From the NCBI GenBank assembly GCA_035622315.1, contig DASPVP010000063.1:1-13135 (forward strand): a stretch of 13,135 nt of DNA. The letters run 5' to 3'. Below the pieces are notes generated by a model. That model worked only from the letters and a program-made list of their open reading frames with translations. It was not told the origin of the DNA and did no database searches. Positions 5,473 through 13,135 of this stretch are shown one piece after another; position 1 is the stretch's first letter; every line of letters begins with the position of its first letter. The stretch is from JAJPHJ01 sp035622315 (GTDB lineage: Bacteria > Vulcanimicrobiota > Vulcanimicrobiia > Eremiobacterales > Eremiobacteraceae). Both the position numbers and the translations under genes were made by a program.

Positions 5473-7329
5473 ATGGCTAAAGTCGTCGGCATCGACCTCG
5501 GCACGACGAACTCGGTGGTCGCCTACATGGAAGGCACGACCCCGACCGTCATCACCAACGCGGAGGGAAGCCGGCTCACCCCATCGGTCGTCGCGTTCAC
5601 CAAGAGCGGCGAGCGCCTCGTCGGCCAGCTCGCCAAGCGCCAAGCGATCACGAACCCGGATCGCACCATCTCATCGATCAAGCGCTACATGGGAACGGAT
5701 CACAAAGTCACGATCGATGGCAAATCCTACACCCCGCAAGAAATCTCGGCGATGATCCTGCAAAAGCTCGTGGCTGACGCGAGCACCTATCTCGGAGAGA
5801 AGGTCACGAAAGCGGTCATCACCGTGCCCGCGTATTTCAACGACGCGCAGCGCCAGGCGACGAAGGACGCCGGCCGCATCGCCGGACTCGACGTCTTGCG
5901 CATCATCAACGAGCCGACCGCGGCCGCGCTGGCCTACGGCTTGGAAAAGAAGGGCAACGAGACGATCCTCGTGTGGGACCTCGGCGGCGGGACGTTCGAC
6001 GTCTCGGTCCTCGAGGTGGGCGACGGCGTTTTCGAAGTGAAGTCCACGAACGGCGACACGCATCTGGGCGGTGATGACTATGACAAGCGCATCGTCGACT
6101 GGCTCGTCGCCGAGTTCAAGAAGGATCAAGGCATCGACCTTGGCTCCGACCGGCAAGCGCTCCAACGTCTGACCGAGGCCGCGGAGAAGGCGAAGGTCGA
6201 GCTGTCGTCGCTGACGCAGACCTCAATCAACCTGCCCTTCATCACGGCGGACCAGAACGGTCCCAAGCACCTCGACTACACGCTGACGCGCGCCAAATTC
6301 GAGCAGCTCACGAGCGACCTCACGGATCGTTGCGTCAAACCTTTCGAGAACGCGCTGCGCGACGCGAAGCTGTCGATCGACGACATCAAAGAAGTCGTCC
6401 TCGTCGGCGGCGCCACGCGCATGCCGGTCATCCAAGAGCTCGTCAAGCGGCTCACGAAGAAGGATCCGAACCAGAGCGTCAACCCGGACGAGGTCGTCGC
6501 AGTAGGCGCGGCCATCCAGGCAGGCGTGCTGGCCGGCGAAGTCAAGGACGTGGTCTTGCTCGACGTCACTCCGCTGACGCTTGGGCTCGAGACGCTTGGC
6601 GGCGTACGTACACCGCTCATCGAGCGCAACACCACAATCCCAACGCGCAAATCGCAGACCTTCACGACCGCAGACGACGGGCAGACCTCGGTGGACATCC
6701 ACGTCCTCCAGGGCGAGCGCGATATGGCTGCGGACAACAAGACGCTCGGGCGTTTCCGGCTCGAGGGTATTCCGCCCGCCCCGCGCGGCGTGCCGCAGGT
6801 CGAGGTCACGTTCGACATCGACGCCAACGGCATCACGCACGTCACGGCCAAGGACCTCGGCACAGGTAGAGAGCAGCGCATCACGATCACCGCGTCAAGC
6901 AACCTCTCGAAAGATGAGGTCGACCGGATGGTCAAAGATGCGGCATCGCACGCAGAGGAAGACAAACGCAAGCGCGACGAGGCGGAGGTCCGCAACAACG
7001 CACAAACGCTCGAGTACTCCGTCGACAAGACGCTGAAGGAGCTCGGCGACAAGGTCACTCCCTCCGACCGCGCGGAGGTGGAGAAAGCTCTCGACAACGT
7101 GCGCTCGCTGCTCAAGAGCGGCAGCACGGACGAGCTGCGCCGAGCGTCTGACCAGCTGCGGGAGCTCTCCTACAAACTCGCTCAAGGCGTCTATCAAAAG
7201 GCGGGCACGCCCGGCGATGGTGCGCCCAACGGCGCAGCCGGCGCGCAGGACGGCCAAGCAGCGGGCGGCGCGCAAGCCGGCGGAAGCCAGGATGGCGACG
7301 TCATCGACGCCGAGTACAAGGAAACGTAA
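5473..7329 (+). CDS. dnaK: Chaperone protein DnaK (Hsp70)
   Basis: This ATP-dependent cytosolic chaperone binds exposed hydrophobic segments and cycles with DnaJ and GrpE. The 618-residue product has all Hsp70 signatures: GIDLGTTNS (6-14), catalytic Lys70, NEPTAAALAYG (about 146-156), DLGGGTFDVSVL (169-180), the autophosphorylation-type Thr196, and VLVGGATRMPVIQELVK (about 308-324). The interdomain linker VVLLDVT lies at about 360-366, followed by the substrate-binding domain and helical lid. The C-terminal tail is rich in Gly, Ala and Gln and ends in DVIDAEYKET, a variant of the bacterial acidic end. AAGGAG lies 8 nt before ATG 5473. grpE and dnaJ follow at short spacing, so it belongs to the CIRCE-controlled operon. 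Confidence 0.98.
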   Translation: MAKVVGIDLGTTNSVVAYMEGTTPTVITNAEGSRLTPSVVAFTKSGERLVGQLAKRQAITNPDRTISSIKRYMGTDHKVTIDGKSYTPQEISAMILQKLVADASTYLGEKVTKAVITVPAYFNDAQRQATKDAGRIAGLDVLRIINEPTAAALAYGLEKKGNETILVWDLGGGTFDVSVLEVGDGVFEVKSTNGDTHLGGDDYDKRIVDWLVAEFKKDQGIDLGSDRQALQRLTEAAEKAKVELSSLTQTSINLPFITADQNGPKHLDYTLTRAKFEQLTSDLTDRCVKPFENALRDAKLSIDDIKEVVLVGGATRMPVIQELVKRLTKKDPNQSVNPDEVVAVGAAIQAGVLAGEVKDVVLLDVTPLTLGLETLGGVRTPLIERNTTIPTRKSQTFTTADDGQTSVDIHVLQGERDMAADNKTLGRFRLEGIPPAPRGVPQVEVTFDIDANGITHVTAKDLGTGREQRITITASSNLSKDEVDRMVKDAASHAEEDKRKRDEAEVRNNAQTLEYSVDKTLKELGDKVTPSDRAEVEKALDNVRSLLKSGSTDELRRASDQLRELSYKLAQGVYQKAGTPGDGAPNGAAGAQDGQAAGGAQAGGSQDGDVIDAEYKET

Positions 7330-7346
7330 AGGGCGCTTTTTGACGC

Positions 7347-7907
7347 ATGCCTGAGGACAGGGACGAGTTCGACTCGCTTTCCAGCGCAGCGGTTCCAGGT
7401 ATCGACGGAGCCCCGCCCAACGGGCAGGGTTCCGCCGATGCCGGCGCTTTGCAACGCCGCTTGGACGAAACGACGTCGAAACTGAACGAACAGCGGGACC
7501 TCTACCTGAGAACGCTCGCCGACTTCGACAACTTCAAGCGGCGGACCGAGCGAGATACCGCATCGCGCGCAGATGCAGCGCGGCGTAAGTTGCTGTTGCG
7601 CGTGCTCGACGTGCTGGACAACTTCGACCGGGCCGCGACCTATCGGCAGAGCGGCACGCCTCCAGAGCAGCTCGTGGATGGCGTGCTCGCGACCGTGAAG
7701 CAGATCAGCTCGCTGCTCGAAGCGGAGGGTGTCACGCCGATCGAAGTCGCCGGCAAGACATTCGATCCAAAGCTCGCAGAAGCGGTCGGGACCCGTTCGC
7801 AGCCTGGCAAACCAGCAAATGTCGTGCTCGACGAGGCCCGCAAAGGCTATCGCATCGGCGACGAGCTGCTGCGACCGGCGCAAGTGATCGTCTCCTCGTC
7901 CGAGTGA
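7347..7907 (+). CDS. grpE: GrpE, nucleotide exchange factor of DnaK
   Basis: GrpE releases ADP from DnaK and often acts as a thermosensor through its long paired helices. The 186-residue product has a disordered acidic N-terminus (about 1-35), a long coiled-coil helix (about 36-95) containing DLYLRTLADFDNFKRRTERD and VLDVLDNFDRA, and the C-terminal beta domain with the family signature around GYRIGDELLRPAQVIVS (168-184). Size and order are normal. ATG 7347 comes two codons after an in-frame TGA, so it is the only sensible start. The Shine-Dalgarno is weak (AAAGGG about 13 nt upstream), and translation may depend on ribosomes leaving dnaK 17 nt away. The gene order dnaK-grpE-dnaJ differs from the hrcA-grpE-dnaK-dnaJ order common in Firmicutes. 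Confidence 0.97.
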   Translation: MPEDRDEFDSLSSAAVPGIDGAPPNGQGSADAGALQRRLDETTSKLNEQRDLYLRTLADFDNFKRRTERDTASRADAARRKLLLRVLDVLDNFDRAATYRQSGTPPEQLVDGVLATVKQISSLLEAEGVTPIEVAGKTFDPKLAEAVGTRSQPGKPANVVLDEARKGYRIGDELLRPAQVIVSSSE

Positions 7908-7919
7908 CGGGCACGCGGC

Positions 7920-8840
7920 ATGCCCGTTCAATATAAGGACTACTACAAGACCCTCGGCGTCGCCAAGACCGCCTCGACCAAAGAGATCAAGGCCGCGTAT
8001 CGCAAGCTCGCGCGCCAGTGGCACCCGGACGTCAACCCCAACCGGAAAAAAGAAGCCGAGGAGAAATTCAAAGAGATCTCCGAGGCCTACGAGGTCTTGA
8101 GCGACGCCGAGAAGCGTAAGACCTACGACACGCTCGGCAGCGACTGGCAACAACGGGCCAGAGATTTCCAATCCGGTAGCGTCCACTACGGCGCTCCGCA
8201 AGGCGACGGCGGCGTTACCTTCGACATCGGCGATCTCGGTGAGGGTGGCTTTTCCGAGTTCTTCCAGTCGATCTTCGGGGGCATGGGTCGCGGGACCGGT
8301 GGGTTTACGCAGCGCGCCAGACGCGCGCGCCGCGGCTCGGATATCGAGAGCGAGATCCAACTCACGCTGGGCGATGCATACGCCGGCGGGAAACGCACGC
8401 TGCAGCTCTCGACGGGGAAGTCGCTCGAGGTCAAGATCCCAGCCGGCGTTCGCGACGGCCAGCGCATACGGCTCGCCGGGCAGGGCGAACCGGGCGCAGG
8501 CGGGGGTCAAGCGGGCGATCTGTATCTGATCGCGCGCATCGAATCGGATGCGACGTTTCGTCGCGAGGGCGACGACCTAAACGAAGAGCAGAAGGTCGAC
8601 CTCTACACGCTCGTACTCGGCGGCGAGATCACGGTACCGACCATGACGGGTCAGATCAAAGTCAAAGTCCCGGCAGGCTCGCAGAACGGGCGCAAGTTGC
8701 GTATCGCTTCTAAGGGCATGCCCAAGCTGCGAGGCGGCGGCCACGGGGATCTGTACGTCACGCTGATCGCGCGGCTCCCCACGAGCTTGAGCGAGCGCGA
8801 GCGCGATCTCTTCGAGCAATTGGCCGACCGGAAGAAGTAA
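7920..8840 (+). CDS. dnaJ: DnaJ/CbpA-type J-domain co-chaperone without zinc finger
   Basis: This Hsp40 co-chaperone delivers clients to DnaK and stimulates its ATPase. The 306-residue product has a J domain (about 7-72) with the essential HPD motif at 35-37. A Gly/Phe-rich segment follows (about 85-130) with DGGVTFDIGDLGEGGFSEFF and GGMGRGTGGF. Two beta-sandwich client-binding domains follow (about 138-300), including KIPAGVRDGQRIRLAGQGEP and KVPAGSQNGRKLRIASKGMP. It contains no cysteine, so the four CxxCxGxG zinc repeats of class A DnaJ are absent. It is class B (CbpA or Thermus DnaJ-like), which accounts for its being shorter than the usual 370-380 residues. It starts 12 nt after grpE with no clear Shine-Dalgarno, suggesting translational coupling. 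No small DafA-like gene follows. Confidence 0.95.
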   Translation: MPVQYKDYYKTLGVAKTASTKEIKAAYRKLARQWHPDVNPNRKKEAEEKFKEISEAYEVLSDAEKRKTYDTLGSDWQQRARDFQSGSVHYGAPQGDGGVTFDIGDLGEGGFSEFFQSIFGGMGRGTGGFTQRARRARRGSDIESEIQLTLGDAYAGGKRTLQLSTGKSLEVKIPAGVRDGQRIRLAGQGEPGAGGGQAGDLYLIARIESDATFRREGDDLNEEQKVDLYTLVLGGEITVPTMTGQIKVKVPAGSQNGRKLRIASKGMPKLRGGGHGDLYVTLIARLPTSLSERERDLFEQLADRKK

Positions 8841-8892
8841 CCGGAGGCGAAGTCCCGAAACGTAAGCTGCAAGTGCGTGCAGAGGTGATGCC

Positions 8893-10047
8893 GTGTTAGC
8901 CCCAGAGCGTAGTCCAGAAGTCATCGAAGCTGAGAAGATGGTGCTCGACACCGTCCGTCAGCTCGTGGCCGAGAAGGTCGCGCCGCGCGCGGCTGCGATC
9001 GACGCCTCGGGTGAGTACCCGCGCGACCTGCGCGACCTATTCGCGCGCAACGATCTGCTGGGCGTGCCCTTCCCCGAAGAGTATGGCGGCCTGGGCAGCT
9101 TCCTCACCTACGTGAAGGTGGTCGAAGAGGTGTCCAAGGCCTGCGCGACGTCCGGCTTGATCATCGCGGTCCAGGAACTCGGTGCCCTGCCGATCATGAT
9201 CGCCGGCAATGCCGAGCAGAAAAAGCGTTATCTTCCGAAGCTCGCGACCGGCGAGCTCATGACCTCATACGCGCTCAGCGAGGCGACCTCGGGCTCGGAT
9301 GCCGCCAATATGCGGACCACCGCAGTGCGCGATGGCGATCACTACGTGCTGAACGGCACCAAGGTGTTCATCACGAACGTGGCGGTGGCAGACCTTTGCA
9401 TCGTGTTCGCGGTGACCGATCCTGCTGCCGGACCCAAAGGCATCTCGGCGTTCATCTGCCATACGGACGATCCAGGCTTCACGCTCGGCAAGGTCGAGCA
9501 CAAGATGGGCATACGCGGGTCGCCGACGAACGAGGTGGTCTTGACCGGGTGCCGCATACCGGCCGACCGTCTGCTGGGCGGTGAAGGCGAAGGTTTTCGC
9601 ATCGCGATGGCCACGCTCGACAAGTCTCGGCCCGGCGTCGCCGCGCAAGCGCTCGGTATCGCCCAAGGCGCGCTCGACTTCGCCGCACGGTATCTGCAAG
9701 AGCGTATCGCGTTCGGCAAGCCCTTGGCCAAGCAGCAAGGCTTGCAGTGGATGATCGCAGACATGGATTGCGAGACGCAGGCAGCACGCCTCCTGCTCTA
9801 CGAGGCGGCGCACCGGTGCGACATCGGAACCGACGACATCACGTACTGGGGCGCCTTGTGCAAGCTCAAATGCGGTGACGTCGCCATGCGCGTCACCACG
9901 GACGCGGTGCAGCTGCTCGGCGGCTACGGCTACATGACCGAGTATCCGGTCGAGCGGATGATGCGCGACGCCAAGATCACGCAGATCTACGAAGGCACGC
10001 AGCAGATCCAGCGCATCGTCATCGCCCGCAAGACGCTGGGCAAGTAG
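8893..10047 (+). CDS. Acyl-CoA dehydrogenase, short-chain/butyryl-CoA type
   Basis: This FAD-dependent flavoenzyme oxidises acyl-CoA to trans-2-enoyl-CoA, the first step of beta-oxidation or a step of branched-chain amino acid breakdown, passing electrons to ETF. The 384-residue product has the family length. It shows FPEEYGGLG (about 60-68), YALSEATSGSDAANMRT (FAD/substrate region), NGTKVFITN, MGIRGSPTNEVV, RIAFGKPLAKQQGLQ, and the catalytic base Glu367 in QIYEGTQQIQRIVIAR. The start is GTG 8893, preceded by AGAGG; the nearby ATG 8888 is out of frame and closes within three codons. Exact substrate cannot be told; butyryl- or isovaleryl-like short chains are most likely. It follows dnaJ by 52 bp with no terminator seen, so read-through is possible. 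No ETF or thiolase genes are adjacent. Confidence 0.93.
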   Translation: MLAPERSPEVIEAEKMVLDTVRQLVAEKVAPRAAAIDASGEYPRDLRDLFARNDLLGVPFPEEYGGLGSFLTYVKVVEEVSKACATSGLIIAVQELGALPIMIAGNAEQKKRYLPKLATGELMTSYALSEATSGSDAANMRTTAVRDGDHYVLNGTKVFITNVAVADLCIVFAVTDPAAGPKGISAFICHTDDPGFTLGKVEHKMGIRGSPTNEVVLTGCRIPADRLLGGEGEGFRIAMATLDKSRPGVAAQALGIAQGALDFAARYLQERIAFGKPLAKQQGLQWMIADMDCETQAARLLLYEAAHRCDIGTDDITYWGALCKLKCGDVAMRVTTDAVQLLGGYGYMTEYPVERMMRDAKITQIYEGTQQIQRIVIARKTLGK

Positions 10048-10081
10048 CTCCCCACCGAGAGACCACAAGGACCGAAAACCA

Positions 10082-12355
10082 TTGGCTATCGCTCACAACC
10101 TTGGCTTTCCACGCATCGGCGCGAAACGCGAACTCAAAAAAGCGCTTGAGTCGTACTGGAAACACGAGATCTCGGCCGACCAGCTGAAAGCAGTAGGCCG
10201 CGAACTCCGCGCGCGGCATTGGAAACTGCAAAAGGACGCGGGGCTCGATCTCGTACCGGTCGGTGACTTTTCGTTTTACGACCAAGTGCTCGACACGAGC
10301 GCCATGGTGGGCGCGATTCCGGAGCGCTACGGGCCTGTCACGGAGAGCGTGGATTTCGATCTGTACTTCGCGATGGCTCGCGGCTCGGCCGCAGCGCCCG
10401 CGATGGAGATGACAAAGTGGTTTGACACGAACTACCACTACATCGTGCCTGAATTCACGCCAGAGATGACGTTCGTACGACGCAGCTCGCGAATCATCAC
10501 GCAGACGCGCGAAGCATTGGATCAGGGTTTCACGCCGAAACCCGTCCTCATCGGCCCGCTCACCTATCTGTGGCTTGGCAAGGAACGCGCGCACAACGGC
10601 ACGTCATTTTCGCGTCTCGAGCTGCTGGAACGGCTCATTCCCGTGTACCTCTCGGTGTTACGCGAGCTGCGCGACGTAGGCGTCGCCTGGGTGCAGATCG
10701 ATGAGCCAGCCCTTGCGACCGATCTCCCTGAGAACTGGCTGAACGCTTTGCCGAAAGCGTACGATGCTTTGTGCGCGACGGGCCCAAGAGTGTTGCTAGC
10801 GACCTACTTTGGGTCCGTCGATCAACATGCGCGCCGGATCAGCGAGCTGCCTATCGGTGGCCTGCATCTCGATCTTGTCCGCGCCCCGTCCCAACTCGAT
10901 CCGTTCCTACGGTCCTTCCCGCGCGATAAGGTTCTTTCACTCGGCATCGTCGATGGGCGAAACGTATGGCGGACGGATTTGCGCAAAGCGTTAGAGCTGT
11001 CGCAGCGTGCAGCCCAACAGGTTGCGCAGGTGTGGGTCGCCGGGTCGTGCAGCCTCATGCATTCGCCGGTCGATCTCGACTTGGAGACGAAACTCGACCC
11101 GGAACTGCGCTCTTGGCTCTCGTTCGCCACGCAGAAACTGCACGAGATCGTCACGCTCAAGCGCGGGCTGGAACACGACGGTCGCGAGGCGATCACGGAT
11201 GCGCTGGAGCTGTCCGACACCGTACAGCGCAGTCGCGCTGACTCAAAGCGCATCCACAATCCGGAGGTGGAGCAGAGGATCTCGCGATTAGCCAAAGACG
11301 ACGAGCGTCGCAAGAGCGGCTTTGCAGAGCGCCAGCGCATCCAGCGCGACAAGCTGCGGCTGCCCGCCTTCCCCACCACCACGATAGGGAGCTTTCCGCA
11401 GACGCCGGCTATCCGCGAGGCCCGGGCGAAGTTCAAAAAGGGCGAGCTCGATGCTCAAGGCTACGAGCGCGCGATGAAGGATGAGATCGAGCACGCGATC
11501 CGGGAGCAAGAACGCCTGGGCTTAGATGTGCTGGTCCACGGCGAGGCCGAGCGCAACGACATGGTGGAGTATTTCGGCGAGCAGCTCTCCGGTTTTGCCT
11601 TCACCCAACACGGATGGGTGCAAAGCTACGGCTCTCGCTACGTCAAGCCGCCGATCATCTTCGGCGATATCGAGCGGCCCAAGCCGATGACGGTGCCTTG
11701 GATCAAGTACGCGCAATCGCTGACGGACCGGCCGATGAAGGGCATGCTCACGGGGCCGGTCACGATCCTCCAGTGGTCTTTCGTGCGCGACGATCAGCCC
11801 CGCGCGCAGACCGCGCTGCAGATCGCGCTTGCCATTCGCGACGAGGTCGCCGACCTCGAGCGCGCCGGCATACGCATCATCCAGATCGATGAGCCAGCCT
11901 TCCGCGAAGGGCTTCCATTGCGGCGGCATGATTGGCCCGCGTATGTCGCATGGGCGACGCGGGTCTTCCGCATCGCTTCTTCCCCAGTCGGCGACGCGAC
12001 CCAAGTGCACACCCACATGTGCTATTCGGAGTTCAACGAGGTGTTCGACACCTTGGCCTTGCTCGACGCGGACGTCATCACTATCGAGTCTTCGCGCAGC
12101 GGCATGGAGCTGCTGGATGCTTTCAAGCGCTTTCGGTATCCGAACGAGATCGGACCCGGCGTGTACGACATCCACTCGCCGCGCATTCCGACTGAGGACG
12201 AGATGCGCTCGCTCCTGGAAAAGGCTGCGTCGTTCTTAGCACGCGACCAGCTCTGGGTCAACCCGGACTGCGGATTGAAGACACGACGATGGGACGAAGT
12301 CGTACCCGCGCTGCGCAACATGGTCGCGGCGGCACACCGCATGCGGGGCTCGTGA
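10082..12355 (+). CDS. metE: Cobalamin-independent methionine synthase (MetE)
   Basis: MetE transfers the methyl group of 5-methyltetrahydropteroyl-tri-L-glutamate to homocysteine, the last step of methionine synthesis, in the cytoplasm. The 757-residue product has both barrel halves: an N-terminal half beginning LGFPRIGAKRELKKALESYW and a catalytic C-terminal half from about residue 435 (TTTIGSFPQT). Zinc ligands corresponding to those of the E. coli enzyme are His645 and Cys647 in HTHMCYSEF, Glu669 in VITIESSRS and Cys730 in WVNPDCGLKTRRW. GPGVYDIHSPR is also conserved. The start is TTG 10082, with AAGGA (10067-10071) 10 nt upstream; no in-frame ATG or GTG fits better. Only 34 bp separate it from the acyl-CoA dehydrogenase, leaving no room for the riboswitch or MetR-type leader that often controls metE. 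It is convergent with the next gene. Confidence 0.97.
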   Translation: MAIAHNLGFPRIGAKRELKKALESYWKHEISADQLKAVGRELRARHWKLQKDAGLDLVPVGDFSFYDQVLDTSAMVGAIPERYGPVTESVDFDLYFAMARGSAAAPAMEMTKWFDTNYHYIVPEFTPEMTFVRRSSRIITQTREALDQGFTPKPVLIGPLTYLWLGKERAHNGTSFSRLELLERLIPVYLSVLRELRDVGVAWVQIDEPALATDLPENWLNALPKAYDALCATGPRVLLATYFGSVDQHARRISELPIGGLHLDLVRAPSQLDPFLRSFPRDKVLSLGIVDGRNVWRTDLRKALELSQRAAQQVAQVWVAGSCSLMHSPVDLDLETKLDPELRSWLSFATQKLHEIVTLKRGLEHDGREAITDALELSDTVQRSRADSKRIHNPEVEQRISRLAKDDERRKSGFAERQRIQRDKLRLPAFPTTTIGSFPQTPAIREARAKFKKGELDAQGYERAMKDEIEHAIREQERLGLDVLVHGEAERNDMVEYFGEQLSGFAFTQHGWVQSYGSRYVKPPIIFGDIERPKPMTVPWIKYAQSLTDRPMKGMLTGPVTILQWSFVRDDQPRAQTALQIALAIRDEVADLERAGIRIIQIDEPAFREGLPLRRHDWPAYVAWATRVFRIASSPVGDATQVHTHMCYSEFNEVFDTLALLDADVITIESSRSGMELLDAFKRFRYPNEIGPGVYDIHSPRIPTEDEMRSLLEKAASFLARDQLWVNPDCGLKTRRWDEVVPALRNMVAAAHRMRGS

Positions 12356-12372
12356 GTTCGGAGAGCGCTTTG

Positions 12373-13134
12373 TCAGATCGCCTTGTCGATCGCTTCGAGT
12401 GACGACGGATTTTCGAGCGCGGTAAGGTCGCCCAGATTCTCCAGCCGTAAGAAGCGCGCGCGCGCGACCCTACGCATGAGTTTGGCGTTGCGCGTGCGGG
12501 GCAGATCGTCCACGAAGAAAATCGCTTTCGGCGCGAGCGCCTTGCCCATCGCCGCGACCACCGCACCCATGAGTTCCGCGCGCAGCTCTTCTGTCGGCTT
12601 GTTGCCAGGACGCAAGACCGCGAGGCAGACGACGGCGTCGCCTTTGATCTCGTCGGGAACGGCGATCGCCGCGGCTTCGCGCACTGAGCCCTGGCCGACG
12701 AGCGCGCTTTCATACTCCGCCGGCCCGACGCGCTTGCCCGCCACGTTGATCGTGTCGTCCGACCTGCCGTGGATGAACCAATAGCCGTCGTCGTCGACGC
12801 TCGCCCAATCCCCGTGCACCCAGATATCTTCAAATCTCGACCAATAGGTCCGCAGATAGCGCTCGTCGTCGTTCCAGAAACCCAACGTCATCCCCGGCCA
12901 AGGCTGTCGGAGTGCGAGTTCGCCCACTTGTCCTCGCACCGGACGGCCCTCGTCGTCGATCACGTCCGCCACCATGCCGGGAACGGGTCCGTGAAACGCG
13001 CACGGCACGAGCGGCCTGACGGGAAAGCATCCCAAGATCCCGCCACCGATCTCGGTGCCGCCGGAATAGTTGATGATCGGCCGCTTGCCGTCGCCGACAT
13101 TGACGGAAAACCAGCGATAGGGCTCCGGATTCCA
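12373..13134 (-). CDS. AMP-forming acyl/acetyl-CoA synthetase (partial, N-terminus beyond the right edge)
   Basis: This ANL-superfamily enzyme activates a carboxylic acid to acyl-AMP and then to acyl-CoA in the cytoplasm. The minus-strand frame is open to the window edge and gives 253 C-terminal residues, probably less than half the protein. Visible motifs are INYSGGTEIGGGI (nucleotide-binding, A5), DIWVHGDWASVDDDGYWF (A7), HGRSDDTINVAGKRVGPAEY (A8 hinge) and LPRTRNAKLMRRVAR with the A10 catalytic Lys. The G(R)SDDTINVAGKR form is closest to acetyl/propionyl-CoA synthetase (AcsA/PrpE) relatives, but the substrate cannot be fixed without the N-terminal domain. An internal Met (13033-13035) is not the start, since conserved sequence continues upstream. 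Its stop lies 17 bp from that of metE on the other strand. With the nearby acyl-CoA dehydrogenase it may reflect organic acid use. Confidence 0.92.
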   Translation of the reverse strand, partial: WNPEPYRWFSVNVGDGKRPIINYSGGTEIGGGILGCFPVRPLVPCAFHGPVPGMVADVIDDEGRPVRGQVGELALRQPWPGMTLGFWNDDERYLRTYWSRFEDIWVHGDWASVDDDGYWFIHGRSDDTINVAGKRVGPAEYESALVGQGSVREAAAIAVPDEIKGDAVVCLAVLRPGNKPTEELRAELMGAVVAAMGKALAPKAIFFVDDLPRTRNAKLMRRVARARFLRLENLGDLTALENPSSLEAIDKAI

Positions 13135-13135
13135 G

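Noticed and set aside
7194..8510. A 438-codon open frame on the minus strand opposite the end of dnaK, grpE and much of dnaJ
   Set aside because: The plus strand encodes well-conserved GrpE and DnaJ across the same bases. Long antisense frames are common in GC-rich genes, and this translation shows no recognisable motif.
8841..8892. A small DafA-like gene or terminator after dnaJ
   Set aside because: The 52 bp gap has only a 5 bp CTGCA/TGCAG stem (8867-8882) and the start region of the next gene; there is no room for a small gene and no T-run.
9265..10068. A 267-codon minus-strand open frame opposite the acyl-CoA dehydrogenase
   Set aside because: The dehydrogenase is complete with its catalytic residues on the plus strand; the antisense frame has no support.
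10048..10081. Riboswitch (SAM or cobalamin) upstream of metE
   Set aside because: The gap is only 34 bp, too short for either class, and holds just a Shine-Dalgarno.

Overview
The window is GC-rich bacterial chromosome with tightly packed genes. It pairs an RNase J with a CIRCE/HrcA-type heat-shock promoter and an HtrA-DnaK-GrpE-DnaJ cluster, uses GTG and TTG starts, and has a YtrA-type GntR regulator. RNase J plus CIRCE argues against a typical gammaproteobacterium. It suits a Gram-positive-like or deep-branching lineage such as Eremiobacterota (WPS-2), Chloroflexota, Actinomycetota or Deinococcota. I lean to Eremiobacterota-like, with low confidence because nothing here is diagnostic. No tRNA, rRNA, insertion sequence, CRISPR array or phage gene was seen.

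Layout. (1) 1-1751, minus strand: a secreted protein of unknown function (1218-1751), then RNase J (1-1188, cut by the left edge). (2) 1789-3884, plus strand: a perfect-consensus promoter overlapped by a perfect 9+9 bp dyad, then a YtrA-type GntR regulator, a two-TM slipin and a secreted beta-rich protein. These look like one self-regulated membrane operon. The regulator has no usable AUG, GUG or UUG upstream of its DNA-binding domain. (3) 3881-4138: a GC-rich palindrome, a CIRCE operator inside a sigma70-type promoter, and a leader of about 165 nt with four successive hairpins. (4) 4139-8840, plus strand: htrA, three tandem perfect hairpins, dnaK, grpE and a zinc-finger-less dnaJ, a stress operon joining envelope proteolysis to the cytosolic Hsp70 machine. 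(5) 8893-12355, plus strand: acyl-CoA dehydrogenase, then cobalamin-independent methionine synthase (metE). (6) 12373-13135, minus strand: the C-terminal part of an AMP-forming acyl/acetyl-CoA synthetase, convergent with metE and cut by the right edge.

Most genes are standard housekeeping or stress functions. The parts worth a second look are regulatory: the structured htrA leader behind CIRCE, the htrA-dnaK hairpin array, and the compact regulator-slipin-secreted protein module with its operator-promoter and apparent non-canonical start codon. I found no clear sign of a wholly new enzyme system or defence island.
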